A stretch of 64,000 nucleotides of DNA from Macrococcoides canis (GCF_002119805.1 NZ_CP021059.1:1488001-1552000); one strand, 5' to 3'. Positions 28,582 through 38,410 are shown, counted from the stretch's first letter. Notes: generated by a model not told the origin, from the letters alone. Numbers and translations: made by a program.

Positions 28582-30477
28582 TTAAACAAAGTCTGTCTGC
28601 TCTCTTGTGTTGATACGAATACCGCCTGTACCTGTGCCTTCTAATCTAAACTCTACATATATAAATCGTGTAGAAGAGTAGTCTAAAGGCTCTCCTAAGT
28701 CGTAGATTAAAGGTGTACCATACTCAATACCTTCTCGAACATCACTCGATGTGATTCGAGCTTCCGTCGAGTATTTCGAACCTTCACGCAGTCTGGCACG
28801 TAATGCATTAGATGATGATAAAGTATTGAGTGTTACTGTCGTTCTTAAATAACGCGCTTCGTGCGATACAGTGTAGAAAGCACAGCTCTCGTAATTATCA
28901 CTCGTAGTAACAATATAGTTTTTACTGAATTCCCCATCACCCTGTGTAACGTGTGGCCCGAAAGTTCGTGGTAACGTCTCAGATACTGCCTTATTCCCTC
29001 GTACATATCCATTCTCGATAACTTTTCGTCCTGACGATGTTTCAATCGTGATAGAACCATTTTTGAAATATGCGCCTTCCGGACGTATCTCTGTGTATCT
29101 GTTTGGGTTACTTGCATCTACCCACTTTGCAACATCTCCGTCGATATAGAAAAGTCCTTCTGTACCCACGACACGTACTAAGTGTGTGAGTATCTGACCA
29201 CTTGTAATACTATTAGCGACAATCCCTTCGCCTGTCATAGCGAGTTGTGCAGTCTTACCACCATCAGCAGTGATGTACAATCCTGCACTATTAAGAATCA
29301 AGCCAATGTTCGGATTGTCCTTACTCCAGGCTTCAATACCATTTTCAAATATTAACTCTGTGGATGCTGATTGTATCTTCGACACCATATCTTTAGCGAC
29401 ACCACTTAATACATTGAACGGCAACTCTAATCGTCCTTCTAACACTTTCTGCATCGCGTTTGTGATAGCCGTAATATTTGATTTATAACGCTTACGTATC
29501 GATTGACTGCCAAAGTCAACACTACAGTCCTTTAACACGTCACGTTCGTCATAATGTTCTTCTAATCCATATACACGTATCTCTTGTTTTAGATCAATAC
29601 GCTCATCGAGTAGAAATGTTCTATCGCCTAATTGTGGAATACCATGTGCATAACCCTGTTTTCTCAAATCATGTAATGTGGCTTTTACAGTAACGTTCAG
29701 ACTGTTGTCAATGGCGCTATGCATCATATTCTCAAGCGTTACTTGTTGCGTTACACGTCCATCAACTATAGGTGGCGCTTCACGTACACCGACTACTGAT
29801 GCTAAAGGATGCGTATATTCAAGTTTCAACTTAGCATCAGTTAGATACGATTGTTTGTCGCCTTTATCTTTGTAATTCCCAAATCCTTTAATATGTGTAA
29901 AATAAGAAGTCGCATCTATCGACTTACTTACGTTTGAGGCATTTAACTTATACTTGTATAAAAAGTTCGTGTCACTTCCTACAGCATCAACTAAATAAAT
30001 CGTCTTACCCTGGATGTAAAATTCAAGCGAGTACTTATCAATCGCCTGTTTGAATAAATCTAGCCTTGACTGACCGTTACCGAATCCATCCCAAGTCGTT
30101 GCTGCACGACTATTGACTAAGGTATAGCTATAGCCACTGTTGCTGAATATATAGTTAAATGCATCGACTGCTGTCATACTTCCGTCTTTTCTGAAATGTA
30201 TAACTTGCATAGCGAAATCATCATAAAAAAGAGGCTTCCCCCTCAACTTTAAGTAGAAGGAGTTGCCTTTTGTAATTTTATCTACATAGACGATTTTATA
30301 GTCGATGTTCTTATATGTGACCGTCCACATTTCGCTTATCGTATTTAGATCGAGTGAGTTATTCTTCTGCTGATGTACTTCTAACTCAATCGTGTGGTCG
30401 CCATTCAATTCTTTTTTAATCGTCTTGTTCGCAAGTAAAGCGTGACTTATACCTTTTAAATCTGTGATTATGAGCAA
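28582..30477 (-). CDS. Tail hub / prophage tail protein (Tal N-terminal type)
   Basis: 631 residues. The first ~350 match the prophage tail endopeptidase/minor structural protein family (MLIITDLKGISHALL, IDYKIVYVDKITKGN, YYTHIKGFGNYKDKG-like segment near 208), which forms the tail tip hub below Dit. The rest is beta-rich (ITADGGKTAQLAMTGEGI, EIRPEGAYFKNGSITI), typical of a stem for host contact. No lysozyme or peptidase motif is obvious. The gene is separated from Dit by the fibre and Wzy-like genes, which is unusual. Confidence 0.8.
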   Translation of the reverse strand: MLIITDLKGISHALLANKTIKKELNGDHTIELEVHQQKNNSLDLNTISEMWTVTYKNIDYKIVYVDKITKGNSFYLKLRGKPLFYDDFAMQVIHFRKDGSMTAVDAFNYIFSNSGYSYTLVNSRAATTWDGFGNGQSRLDLFKQAIDKYSLEFYIQGKTIYLVDAVGSDTNFLYKYKLNASNVSKSIDATSYFTHIKGFGNYKDKGDKQSYLTDAKLKLEYTHPLASVVGVREAPPIVDGRVTQQVTLENMMHSAIDNSLNVTVKATLHDLRKQGYAHGIPQLGDRTFLLDERIDLKQEIRVYGLEEHYDERDVLKDCSVDFGSQSIRKRYKSNITAITNAMQKVLEGRLELPFNVLSGVAKDMVSKIQSASTELIFENGIEAWSKDNPNIGLILNSAGLYITADGGKTAQLAMTGEGIVANSITSGQILTHLVRVVGTEGLFYIDGDVAKWVDASNPNRYTEIRPEGAYFKNGSITIETSSGRKVIENGYVRGNKAVSETLPRTFGPHVTQGDGEFSKNYIVTTSDNYESCAFYTVSHEARYLRTTVTLNTLSSSNALRARLREGSKYSTEARITSSDVREGIEYGTPLIYDLGEPLDYSSTRFIYVEFRLEGTGTGGIRINTREQTDFV

Positions 30478-30510
30478 TTAATCAACTCCTTCGCTAAATT
30501 TATTTATAAT

Positions 30511-30542
30511 AAAAACCCCTATAGTCTATGCGACTTTAGAGG
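30511..30542 (-). terminator. Terminator downstream of the Wzy-like gene
   Basis: CCTCTAAAGTC and GACTATAGGGG pair with a five-base loop and are followed by TTTTTATT on the minus strand. It lies between the Wzy-like gene and the tail hub gene, inside what would otherwise be one tail operon. Confidence 0.75.
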
Positions 30543-30577
30543 TCTGTGTCATTTGTCTTGCCTATCTTTTTTTATAT

Positions 30578-31870
30578 TCAAAAATTAGTTTTGTTATGAT
30601 CTCTATTTATTATACTGTCTTGCAAGCCGATTAAAAACCACAACATAATTGCAGTATATGGTTGTGTAAAATTACTTTGTGCTATATTAGAACCTAGCAT
30701 CACAGCTATAATTACGCAAGTGATGACAGTGAAGTAAAGCGCATTATTATTGCTAACATATTTGTTAAAGGCAATACTCCTTAAAATATGAATAGTGATA
30801 ATTAACAAAAATAATAAAATTATGATTATTCCACCTCTAGTAGCAATTTCTAAATATTGATTGTGGAAACCAGTAACTTCAGATTCTCTAAATAAAGAAC
30901 CAAACAGTATGTGATTTAAAAAGTATTCACCCCCTTCTTTCATACGTAAAACTCGAACGCTAGTGTCTGCATTTTCTATTCTATTAAAAACTGGCAGTTC
31001 AGTTGAGAACAAGAATAGCATAATAAATATGCCGAAACCACTTATACTTATTTTGTGCAATATATTCATTCTACTAAATAAAATAAATAACAAACTACCA
31101 ATAACAAAAAGTAGCAATGCATTTCTCGCGTTTAAATGCGTTAAAGACAAAACAGAAATTATCAATTCAAACAAGTAAAAGAATTTGAATCGTATATTTT
31201 TAGCAGCGATTAAAAACGAAAGTAATAAAATTGACGTTATCGCTACTGTCACAGGATAATAATCATAGATTTGATAAATGTTCAAAAAGAACATTTTATC
31301 GTTGAAAGACACACTACTGGTAATTATGCCAGGACCAAATTCGAATATATTACTAACAAATAACATTACTATACCTAAAACGCTACCTCGTACCATCAAT
31401 TTGAGATACTTATTAAAATCACTTTCGTTTTGTGTATAATTTTTGATAGTTAAATAGGCTAAAAATGGTGCTAGAAACTGTAAAAAGAATATGATATTAG
31501 CGAGTTCTAGACCGTAAAATAAGCCGCACAACAATAATATAGTTCCTATAGATGCCATTATTAGAAACAATTTAATGATTAATGAAATTTTTATTTTGTA
31601 TTCTTTTTCAATCAAAATATATCTAGTTATACCTAAACATATTATGAGTAACATCAAGAAAAAACTTAAAGGGATTGTTTGACCAACCGGATTACTTTCG
31701 AATATCGATCTACCTAACGAGATACCTCCAGGGCCACCGATATTGATGAAAAACGGGAAGCCTATAAAAAAAGCCCAAATTTTAACTAAAAATTTGCTAC
31801 CATTGATAAAACGTACTGATATTATTAAAAATATAAAAAAAATGATAAAAAACAAAAGTATATATAACAT
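30578..31870 (-). CDS. Wzy/O-antigen-ligase-like polytopic membrane protein (phage cargo gene)
   Basis: 430 residues with about 12 membrane helices, visible as hydrophobic blocks such as ILLFFIIFFIFLIISV, LSFFLMLLIICLGITRYIL and IIIILLFLLIITIHIL. Between the last helices is an extracytoplasmic loop (roughly 300-350) with SVRVLRMKEGGEYF, ILFGSLF and GFHNQYLEIATRGG, which is the pattern of the Wzy polymerase/WaaL ligase superfamily (arginine-rich loop, glycine, HN-YL and RGG). Such proteins join sugar repeat units at the membrane outer face. It is not a tail component. It has TTGGAGG before ATG and a terminator after it, as phage cargo genes often have. Base composition looks more A/T-rich than the flanking tail genes, suggesting separate acquisition. 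Function as a polymerase is inferred. Confidence 0.75.
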   Translation of the reverse strand: MLYILLFFIIFFIFLIISVRFINGSKFLVKIWAFFIGFPFFINIGGPGGISLGRSIFESNPVGQTIPLSFFLMLLIICLGITRYILIEKEYKIKISLIIKLFLIMASIGTILLLCGLFYGLELANIIFFLQFLAPFLAYLTIKNYTQNESDFNKYLKLMVRGSVLGIVMLFVSNIFEFGPGIITSSVSFNDKMFFLNIYQIYDYYPVTVAITSILLLSFLIAAKNIRFKFFYLFELIISVLSLTHLNARNALLLFVIGSLLFILFSRMNILHKISISGFGIFIMLFLFSTELPVFNRIENADTSVRVLRMKEGGEYFLNHILFGSLFRESEVTGFHNQYLEIATRGGIIIILLFLLIITIHILRSIAFNKYVSNNNALYFTVITCVIIAVMLGSNIAQSNFTQPYTAIMLWFLIGLQDSIINRDHNKTNF

Positions 31871-31926
31871 TAGAAGCCTCCAATTATTCTGCTTAATACT
31901 AATATACTTAAGTTTTTTAAAAAAAA

Positions 31927-33651
31927 CTACAATATCTTGTATTTTATCTTCACGTTAAACGTTCCTGTACCTGTTCCTGCAATTACTCTGAATAAGTTCG
32001 GCTCGTTGTTAAACATAGCAACTTTAGCAACATCTGAAACTGGTATGCTCGCGAAACCATTAACATAGTTTAGAGAACCTAAATCAACATCTGCTGCAAA
32101 AGACATCGATGTCGTTCGACCAATCTGTAATTTAGCTCCAGTTAAATCACCATTTTTATTGTAAATCTCTATAGCAAGAATCCCGCCACCTAAATCAGCG
32201 TTTGAATAGTTGTTGTATGCCATTATAGGTGTCCCAACGTTCGCCTGTATTGTCTGAGAAAAAAATGAATGGCCATCAAAAGCGAAACCTTTCATAAACT
32301 CGAAATTACAAGTACGTCCGATTGCTTTCAATGTTGCACTACTTGTTGCTAATGATCCAGAAATAGAATAAACGTTTGCAGGATTAGTATTCAAGTTGAC
32401 ATTAACAATGTCTAATTTATTCATCGTATCTGTGTTATCAACAAATAAGTCGAATACAGTTTCAGTCGAGTGTGGAAATAGTGATAAATTCTTAATCTGA
32501 CTATTTTTAACTCGACCTATTTTTATCATCTTATCTCTAGCAGGAATAACATCTGTATTAGCATTTGATATAAATAAACTTTCTGCACTTAATCCAAAAA
32601 TACTATTCTTAGTAGCTAATTCGAGAGGTACTTTAGATTGCTCAATGTATAGCGATTTGATGTTGATTCCACTGCAATTTCCGTCATCTATGTCTCCTGC
32701 ATTCGCTGCTATACGAAGTCCTGTTAAGCTACTCTCAATAATCATATTACCTATCGATAAAGCGGCGACTTGAGATATTTCAGCAGCAGTACCTAAACTT
32801 CCTCCTGTACACACTAAAGTGCCAATTTCGATAGCATTAGATTTATATAATTTAAAAGCAGCGCCTTTGCTAGATACAAACTTACAATTGTCTATTTTTC
32901 CACGATATGAACGTCTAACCTCTGTCCCTGTACTTCCATTCGAATAAGTATATACGTTATCTAAAGTGAAATCATTACTATCAATTACTTGCAAAGCAGG
33001 CCCATAGTCATTGATTATCGACAACTCTTTTAAAGTTATATAGCGTTTTGTATTAGCGTCGTCTCCTAGTCGTATGACAGGCGCATTGACTGTGCCTTTA
33101 ATCTTAGTTTTCCACTTACTCTCGCCTAAAAGAGTTTGCTCTTTTAAGGGAGTAAGTGTACTAACTTTATAATGTGCCGGAGGTGTTGGAAAATAAAGAC
33201 CTTTGCCTATATTTATCAAATTTTGAATAGCTTGAGTGTCATCTGTAACTCCATCTCCTTTAGCGCCAACGTGTGGTGCAGGTGGATAAAGTACATTTAT
33301 ATAATCAGAATTAATCGTGTTTTTCACATCTGAAATTCCATCAAAGTTCATATTTGATTGTTTAACCCAATTCGTTCCATCAAACCAATAAACTGCATTC
33401 TCATCAATTACACCACGAATCTCTTTTAATTCTGCAGGAATAGGTAATTCAGCAAAGGTTGTCACGGCTTCTTTCGGTTTAAAATCGTTTTGTTGTAACC
33501 ACAAATCAATAATTTCCTTTATCGCTTCGTTAGACATTGTTTTATCGATACCTTCTTTAAAAATACCCATGAGAATTTGCCAATTTTCATTTTCGTTCAA
33601 TCGCCATGTTCTGTCGTAAATTGAAGGCGTAGGGTTTAATTCTATTGTCAT
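31927..33651 (-). CDS. Tail fibre with right-handed beta-helix (pectate-lyase-like fold)
   Basis: 574 residues. The first ~120 form an attachment part, ending in a domain around VYWFDGTNWVKQS. The motif VGAKGDGVTDDTQAIQ at ~126-141 is the start of pectate_lyase_3/GH55-like beta-helices common in phage depolymerases and receptor-binding spikes. Repeated short strands (LSIINDYGPALQVIDSNDF, IESSLTGLRIAANAG) follow for ~280 residues. The C-terminal part is a beta-domain (KLQIGRTTSMSFAADVDLG). Probably binds, and may cut, a surface polysaccharide. Catalytic residues cannot be named. Confidence 0.8.
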   Translation of the reverse strand: MTIELNPTPSIYDRTWRLNENENWQILMGIFKEGIDKTMSNEAIKEIIDLWLQQNDFKPKEAVTTFAELPIPAELKEIRGVIDENAVYWFDGTNWVKQSNMNFDGISDVKNTINSDYINVLYPPAPHVGAKGDGVTDDTQAIQNLINIGKGLYFPTPPAHYKVSTLTPLKEQTLLGESKWKTKIKGTVNAPVIRLGDDANTKRYITLKELSIINDYGPALQVIDSNDFTLDNVYTYSNGSTGTEVRRSYRGKIDNCKFVSSKGAAFKLYKSNAIEIGTLVCTGGSLGTAAEISQVAALSIGNMIIESSLTGLRIAANAGDIDDGNCSGINIKSLYIEQSKVPLELATKNSIFGLSAESLFISNANTDVIPARDKMIKIGRVKNSQIKNLSLFPHSTETVFDLFVDNTDTMNKLDIVNVNLNTNPANVYSISGSLATSSATLKAIGRTCNFEFMKGFAFDGHSFFSQTIQANVGTPIMAYNNYSNADLGGGILAIEIYNKNGDLTGAKLQIGRTTSMSFAADVDLGSLNYVNGFASIPVSDVAKVAMFNNEPNLFRVIAGTGTGTFNVKIKYKIL

Positions 33652-33663
33652 TTAATCATCTCC

Positions 33664-34575
33664 TTATTTGTAATAAAATCTAAAATCGAACGAAATACTC
33701 GAAAAAGTACCATTCAATACTTCAAATTCATTTAATCCTTTTGCGATTCCTATAAATTCATAATTCGTATTTCTTAGTACATTTATATTATTTAGTGATA
33801 TAGTTAATCCGTTTATTTTAAGTGTTCCATATGCACTATTTTTATAAATAAATACATCACCCGTCGTTTTGTTTTTTAGCGTAAAATTACCATTTGAGCT
33901 CAAACCATTAATTGTGATTAAAATGTCCATATTTTCAGGTCTTAAATCAACATTACCAGCATTCCAAACTTTAAAAGTATTAGTTGTAAATACATAGTCT
34001 TGATAATCTGTATTTAAGCCATCAACTAAACCGTAAATCGCTTCTTCTTCGTTATACTTCGTTCTGTGTAGATGCATTGACGTGTAAACAGTTTCCGCGT
34101 AAGGTAACATAACTGTTTCGAATTCTAAATCGAACTCACTATATTGCATATCAGCAATATCAAAATCACTCACTAATGCAACGAGATACCTTTTACCATT
34201 TACATATTCAGAATTACCAAGATTCATATCATTCGTGTTTGATCCAATTGTTTCATATTTAACTGTTGTTACATTATTACGCATTTCTCGTATATAGAAT
34301 TCGCCATCAAATAAGTTGAAGATTTCATCTCTTAAATGTGCGATATCATGTTCATCGTACGCACTTGCACGCAATCTTAATTTGATTGTTCGATATTCAT
34401 CTTCGATACCGTAATTGACACGTCCTATACGACCATCTATTGAACTAAAATAATTACGTTTCTTAACTTTACCAATAACAAAAGAAAGCACCTCTAAAGA
34501 AGTGCCTGTCAGTTCATTATTAGATATTTTGTATTTCTTTGTACCTTTAACTATTTCTGCATCTATATAATTCAT
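33664..34575 (-). CDS. Distal tail protein (Dit)
   Basis: 303 residues of the siphophage tail-component family: N-terminal ring domain with GKVKKRNYFSSIDGRIG, YRTIKLRLRASAYDEHDIAHLRDEIFNLFDGEFYIRE, and a C-terminal beta-domain. It connects the tail tube to the hub and is always after the tape measure, as here. Confidence 0.85.
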   Translation of the reverse strand: MNYIDAEIVKGTKKYKISNNELTGTSLEVLSFVIGKVKKRNYFSSIDGRIGRVNYGIEDEYRTIKLRLRASAYDEHDIAHLRDEIFNLFDGEFYIREMRNNVTTVKYETIGSNTNDMNLGNSEYVNGKRYLVALVSDFDIADMQYSEFDLEFETVMLPYAETVYTSMHLHRTKYNEEEAIYGLVDGLNTDYQDYVFTTNTFKVWNAGNVDLRPENMDILITINGLSSNGNFTLKNKTTGDVFIYKNSAYGTLKINGLTISLNNINVLRNTNYEFIGIAKGLNEFEVLNGTFSSISFDFRFYYK

Positions 34576-34587
34576 ACATTCACTCCT

Positions 34588-37521
34588 TTAGAACGCTAAT
34601 CTCTCATCAATTGCATCCTCTGTATTCACGTAGCTTCTAATTATTTCTGCATCTCCCTCATTGTGGACAGCTACGTTAACCACTGGTCTTGCTACGTCTA
34701 CTCCACTTGAAATGTCTGCATCGACTGTATTACGTAAATCTTTATTAAGAGAGCCTAAATCTTTATTCATACTCGCATTGACCGATGCGAAGTCAGGATT
34801 GTAAGCATCTATCATCTCTTTGGCCATAGCAGTCACACTAGCGACTGCCATTCGTGCGTTATCTGTGATACCAATCGCCATACCTTCTGATGTGAAAGCA
34901 CCGATTTCTCTAAAGACTTTAGATGGCGATGCGATGCCGAGTTTCGACTTAGCTGCGTTAATTGCATTACCAACAACATCGCCTGCTGCCTTAACTAAAT
35001 CTCCTGCTTTATCTGTGATTCCTTGAATCATTCCAGCTATTAATTGAATCCCAGCGTCAGCCATATCTCCGACAAAACCAATCGCTGTACTAACCATTTC
35101 AGAACATGCACTTGATATTTCGCTGACTGCCTGCGAGCCACCCGACACGATTTCGGATACAAAGTTCGACATAGCATCGATAACATTTGAAATCGTTTGT
35201 GATGCCCAATCTATGATAGCGTTTATCATGTTACTTAAGGCCTGAGCAACTGCATCTTTTGCAGCATTAAACTTCTCGCTAATCCATTGATATGCATTTT
35301 GTACAAAATTGCTAATGATAGGAAGAATGATGCTGATGATGTTAGAAATCATTGTCATCATAGAATTCCATATGCTAGATAGTGTAGACTTTATGGTCTC
35401 CCATGCGCCCGACCAATCTCCATTAAGTATTTGCATACCTACTTTAACAATTCCGAGAATTAAATCGACCGCAATTCGTATTACGTTTTTTATCATTTCC
35501 CACGCTACTTGCACAATTGGTACGATGATAGCCATAGCCACTTGAATGACAGTCAATATCGTATTCCATATACGTGTTGCAGTCTGCATGATTAAATCGT
35601 TATTTTCGTTCCACCAAGAAACTAATGTTCCCCATATCTGCATTACGAAAGTAACGACTGCTTGTATCGCCATAGAGATATATTCTTTAATCTGATTCCA
35701 TATTTCAGTAACTTTAATACGGAAATCTTCGTTTGTCTGCCATAAGTATACGAACATGCCTACTAACACTGCGATTACTCCGATAATTGCCCACACTGGT
35801 GCTGAAATCATACCTAATGCACCACTTAACAGACCAAAACCAATACGCACAAAGTCAAGCACTGGTGCAAGTTGCATAAACATACCAAGCAATGTTACTC
35901 CGATTGCAATAATTTGACCAATTAACGGATGCGCTTCAAGCATTTTAGATACCCAATCAGCAAACCCACTTATCATGCCTAAAATAGCCTGTCCGAGTGG
36001 CGCTACAGCAATACCGAAGTTTACTAATGCCATCACGATGCTTCCAATTAAACTCATGATCGTTGGACCATTCGTTTGAACATATTCAATAAACTTCTGG
36101 AAGCCATCACTTTGAGCTATCGTAGCTGACCATTCAGCAAACTTCGCACTCATCTGTACTAATGAATCGAATATCGTCTGTGAATTTGGTGCGAATGCTT
36201 TAAATAGATTGAAGATACCTTCGAATGTATTACCGAATATCTGACCGATTTTAGGTAAATTCTCTTGCACGTAAGCGATAAAATTCTGTATACCTTCGGC
36301 AGTACTTACTTTTTGTGACCATACTTGAAAACTTGTGGCCATATTTTGAAAGCCTTGTGACATAAATTTAAACAAAGGAGCAAACTGTGTGAAAATATTA
36401 ATAAAGCCATCTCCAAATCGCCCTATGCCATACAATAAATCATTAAATATTTGTACGCCTACGCCACCCATCATCTCAAAAAATTTCTGTGCAGTTGAGC
36501 TTGTTTGCGCCCATTTCAGCATTTCAGATGAAGCGTTCTGCATAACAGTAACCACACCAGATAAGAATGGTGTAAGCCCTTCTAGTGCTACTTTTGCAGT
36601 ATTCATCCCATTTGCCATTGTGGTAAAGATTCCATCAGCATTAAGTGTTACTATCTCTTGCCACTTACTTTTTAAACCATCTAAAGCTGATTGATACGCT
36701 TGAGTGGCGCTACTTGCTTGAATTAATCCATCCTGTAACATCTTGATTGCACTTGCAGCCATAAAGCCGAATGCATAAGCACCTGTCTGTAGTATCGCGA
36801 ATGCACCAATCAGACCAATCGCACCACCACCGACAACAGCTAAAGCATTACCTACAGCCATGATTGCAGGTACTAAACTTGCAATTATCGGTACTAAAGC
36901 AGTGAATGAGCTTAATAGCCCACCTTTGATTACGTTAGCGCCTACAGTACCGAACGAACGTATACTGTTAGCGAGTTCGTCCATATCCCCACTAAATTTA
37001 TCGTTCGCACTTTGAATTTGTCGCCACGCTGACATAAATTTATTTGTCTTAACAGTAATTTCTTTTTCGATTTTGTCAGCTTCGAATTTTTCAATACGTG
37101 CATTAAGTGCTGCAAGTTCTGCATTGAATTTCGCAGTAATCATTTCAACTTCTATCTCTAAATCGTTTTCTAAGTCAGCGCGTAGTTCATCTAACTGCGC
37201 TTCAAACTCAGCAGCCTGTAAGTCGAGTTTAACTTCAAAATCATCTGTTAATTCAGATTCAAGATTTGATATAGCAATCTGCAAATCATCCTCAAAGTTA
37301 GCTCGTTGTAAATTAAGTTCTATGTCTATATCATCTTGTGAAAACTGTTTCGCTAGTGCTTCAGCTTTTAACAAGTCACGTCTAAAGCTATTGATATCCG
37401 CTTCAATGTCTACTACAACATCATCATCTAAATTAGTCGCCATTGCCATCGCTTTTTTGATATCTCGTTCGAAGTCGTCAATATCTGCCATGATTTTAGC
37501 AACGAATTCAGCCATATCCAT
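34588..37521 (-). CDS. Tape measure protein
   Basis: 977 residues. N-terminal ~180 residues are acidic helical repeats (DIEADINSFRRDLLKAEAL, then similar blocks near 65, 95 and 120). Hydrophobic helical segments from ~190 to 700 (for example VPIIASLVPAIMAVGNAL, IIGVIAVLVGMFVYLW) are typical of the part inserted in the host membrane. A C-terminal part contains AKSKLGIASPSKVFREIGAFTSEGMAIGI, the phage tape-measure signature. The length sets the tail length. A tape measure is also the target of Ltp-type exclusion proteins. Confidence 0.92.
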   Translation of the reverse strand: MDMAEFVAKIMADIDDFERDIKKAMAMATNLDDDVVVDIEADINSFRRDLLKAEALAKQFSQDDIDIELNLQRANFEDDLQIAISNLESELTDDFEVKLDLQAAEFEAQLDELRADLENDLEIEVEMITAKFNAELAALNARIEKFEADKIEKEITVKTNKFMSAWRQIQSANDKFSGDMDELANSIRSFGTVGANVIKGGLLSSFTALVPIIASLVPAIMAVGNALAVVGGGAIGLIGAFAILQTGAYAFGFMAASAIKMLQDGLIQASSATQAYQSALDGLKSKWQEIVTLNADGIFTTMANGMNTAKVALEGLTPFLSGVVTVMQNASSEMLKWAQTSSTAQKFFEMMGGVGVQIFNDLLYGIGRFGDGFINIFTQFAPLFKFMSQGFQNMATSFQVWSQKVSTAEGIQNFIAYVQENLPKIGQIFGNTFEGIFNLFKAFAPNSQTIFDSLVQMSAKFAEWSATIAQSDGFQKFIEYVQTNGPTIMSLIGSIVMALVNFGIAVAPLGQAILGMISGFADWVSKMLEAHPLIGQIIAIGVTLLGMFMQLAPVLDFVRIGFGLLSGALGMISAPVWAIIGVIAVLVGMFVYLWQTNEDFRIKVTEIWNQIKEYISMAIQAVVTFVMQIWGTLVSWWNENNDLIMQTATRIWNTILTVIQVAMAIIVPIVQVAWEMIKNVIRIAVDLILGIVKVGMQILNGDWSGAWETIKSTLSSIWNSMMTMISNIISIILPIISNFVQNAYQWISEKFNAAKDAVAQALSNMINAIIDWASQTISNVIDAMSNFVSEIVSGGSQAVSEISSACSEMVSTAIGFVGDMADAGIQLIAGMIQGITDKAGDLVKAAGDVVGNAINAAKSKLGIASPSKVFREIGAFTSEGMAIGITDNARMAVASVTAMAKEMIDAYNPDFASVNASMNKDLGSLNKDLRNTVDADISSGVDVARPVVNVAVHNEGDAEIIRSYVNTEDAIDERLAF

Positions 37522-37527
37522 ACGCTA

Positions 37528-37857
37528 TCACTCCTTTCTGTTTGCTTTGTTTCGTTCGTCAATCCACTTCTGCATTGCAGCATCTTGAATCTTACGAATC
37601 TGTTTGCGCTCCCACTTTTTCTTCTTCTGATCGAGTTCATAAGAGCCTTCTGTCTGATTGATTAACGCACGTTCTTTTTCTAACTTACGATTAATATCTT
37701 TGATATCGTTACCGTTTGACATTCGTGCGTGCATTACAGCTTGTAACCTTAAATCTCCTAAAGCGTCTAAACGTCTATGTCTTGCACCTTTAATCATTAA
37801 CTCCCATTCTTTCAAAGTCATTGAGAGTAAGTCGTCTAAAGGTACGTAACCAATCAT
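37528..37857 (-). CDS. Tail assembly chaperone second frame (gpT-like extension)
   Basis: At least 109 residues, highly charged (EKERALINQ, DQKKKKWERKQIRKIQD). No ribosome site precedes ATG 37857. The frame stays open upstream across the whole end of the neighbouring chaperone gene, so it is probably made as a -1 frameshift product (gpGT type) and not from its own start. Position directly before the tape measure supports this. Confidence 0.7.
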   Translation of the reverse strand: MIGYVPLDDLLSMTLKEWELMIKGARHRRLDALGDLRLQAVMHARMSNGNDIKDINRKLEKERALINQTEGSYELDQKKKKWERKQIRKIQDAAMQKWIDERNKANRKE

Positions 37858-37892
37858 GCGAGAAGTTGTTTCTACAATGTAATCAAAATCAA

Positions 37893-38375
37893 CTACTTGA
37901 TGATTTCGTAAGGTGTTTTGCCTGTGATTTCTTGATACAGATTCTTGAACATTTCCACTTGAGCTAGTGATTCTTCTTTTTCTTCTTTCGATTTCGCTTT
38001 CGCTGAAGTGTTCATCATGAACCAGTAAGTCCTCATCTTTCCCTTAAAATATCCACCTTCATTTAACACTTCTAAAGCTGATTTGAAGTATTCGAGCATG
38101 TCTACACCTTTTTCAATTTCGTCCATGAAAAATTCTTCGATTTCATCAAATGTAAGTTTGTTATTTTTCTCGTGTGAAGTCGCACAATGCCAGAATTGAA
38201 TTAATTTCTCCACATCTTGTTGCATCAATCCCATAAAGATACTTACAACGCCATCTGATTCAACTTCTTTACCTTTGTGTTCAGTCTTACCAGCATACTG
38301 TTTTGCAGTACGCGAGAAAGCAACGCTACCTTTTGCTTGATAGATATGATTATTGATTGTGATTTGATTTGACAT
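37893..38375 (-). CDS. Tail assembly chaperone (gpG-like)
   Basis: 160 residues, between the major tail protein and the tape measure, the standard position of the chaperone. Contains NHIYQAKGSVAFSRTAKQY and an acidic helical middle. It probably holds the tape measure until the tube is built. The A-rich tract near 37971-37988 (GAAGAAAAAGAAGAA) is a candidate region for a -1 shift into the next frame. Confidence 0.75.
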   Translation of the reverse strand: MSNQITINNHIYQAKGSVAFSRTAKQYAGKTEHKGKEVESDGVVSIFMGLMQQDVEKLIQFWHCATSHEKNNKLTFDEIEEFFMDEIEKGVDMLEYFKSALEVLNEGGYFKGKMRTYWFMMNTSAKAKSKEEKEESLAQVEMFKNLYQEITGKTPYEIIK

Positions 38376-38410
38376 GTTATTACTCCTTTATAAATATATT
38401 TTTGACAAAT

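Noticed and set aside
37073-37588. Plus-strand open frame of 171 codons, very rich in serine
   Set aside because: It is antisense to the tape measure gene; serine-rich low-complexity content follows from the reverse of helical acidic repeats, with no ribosome site.
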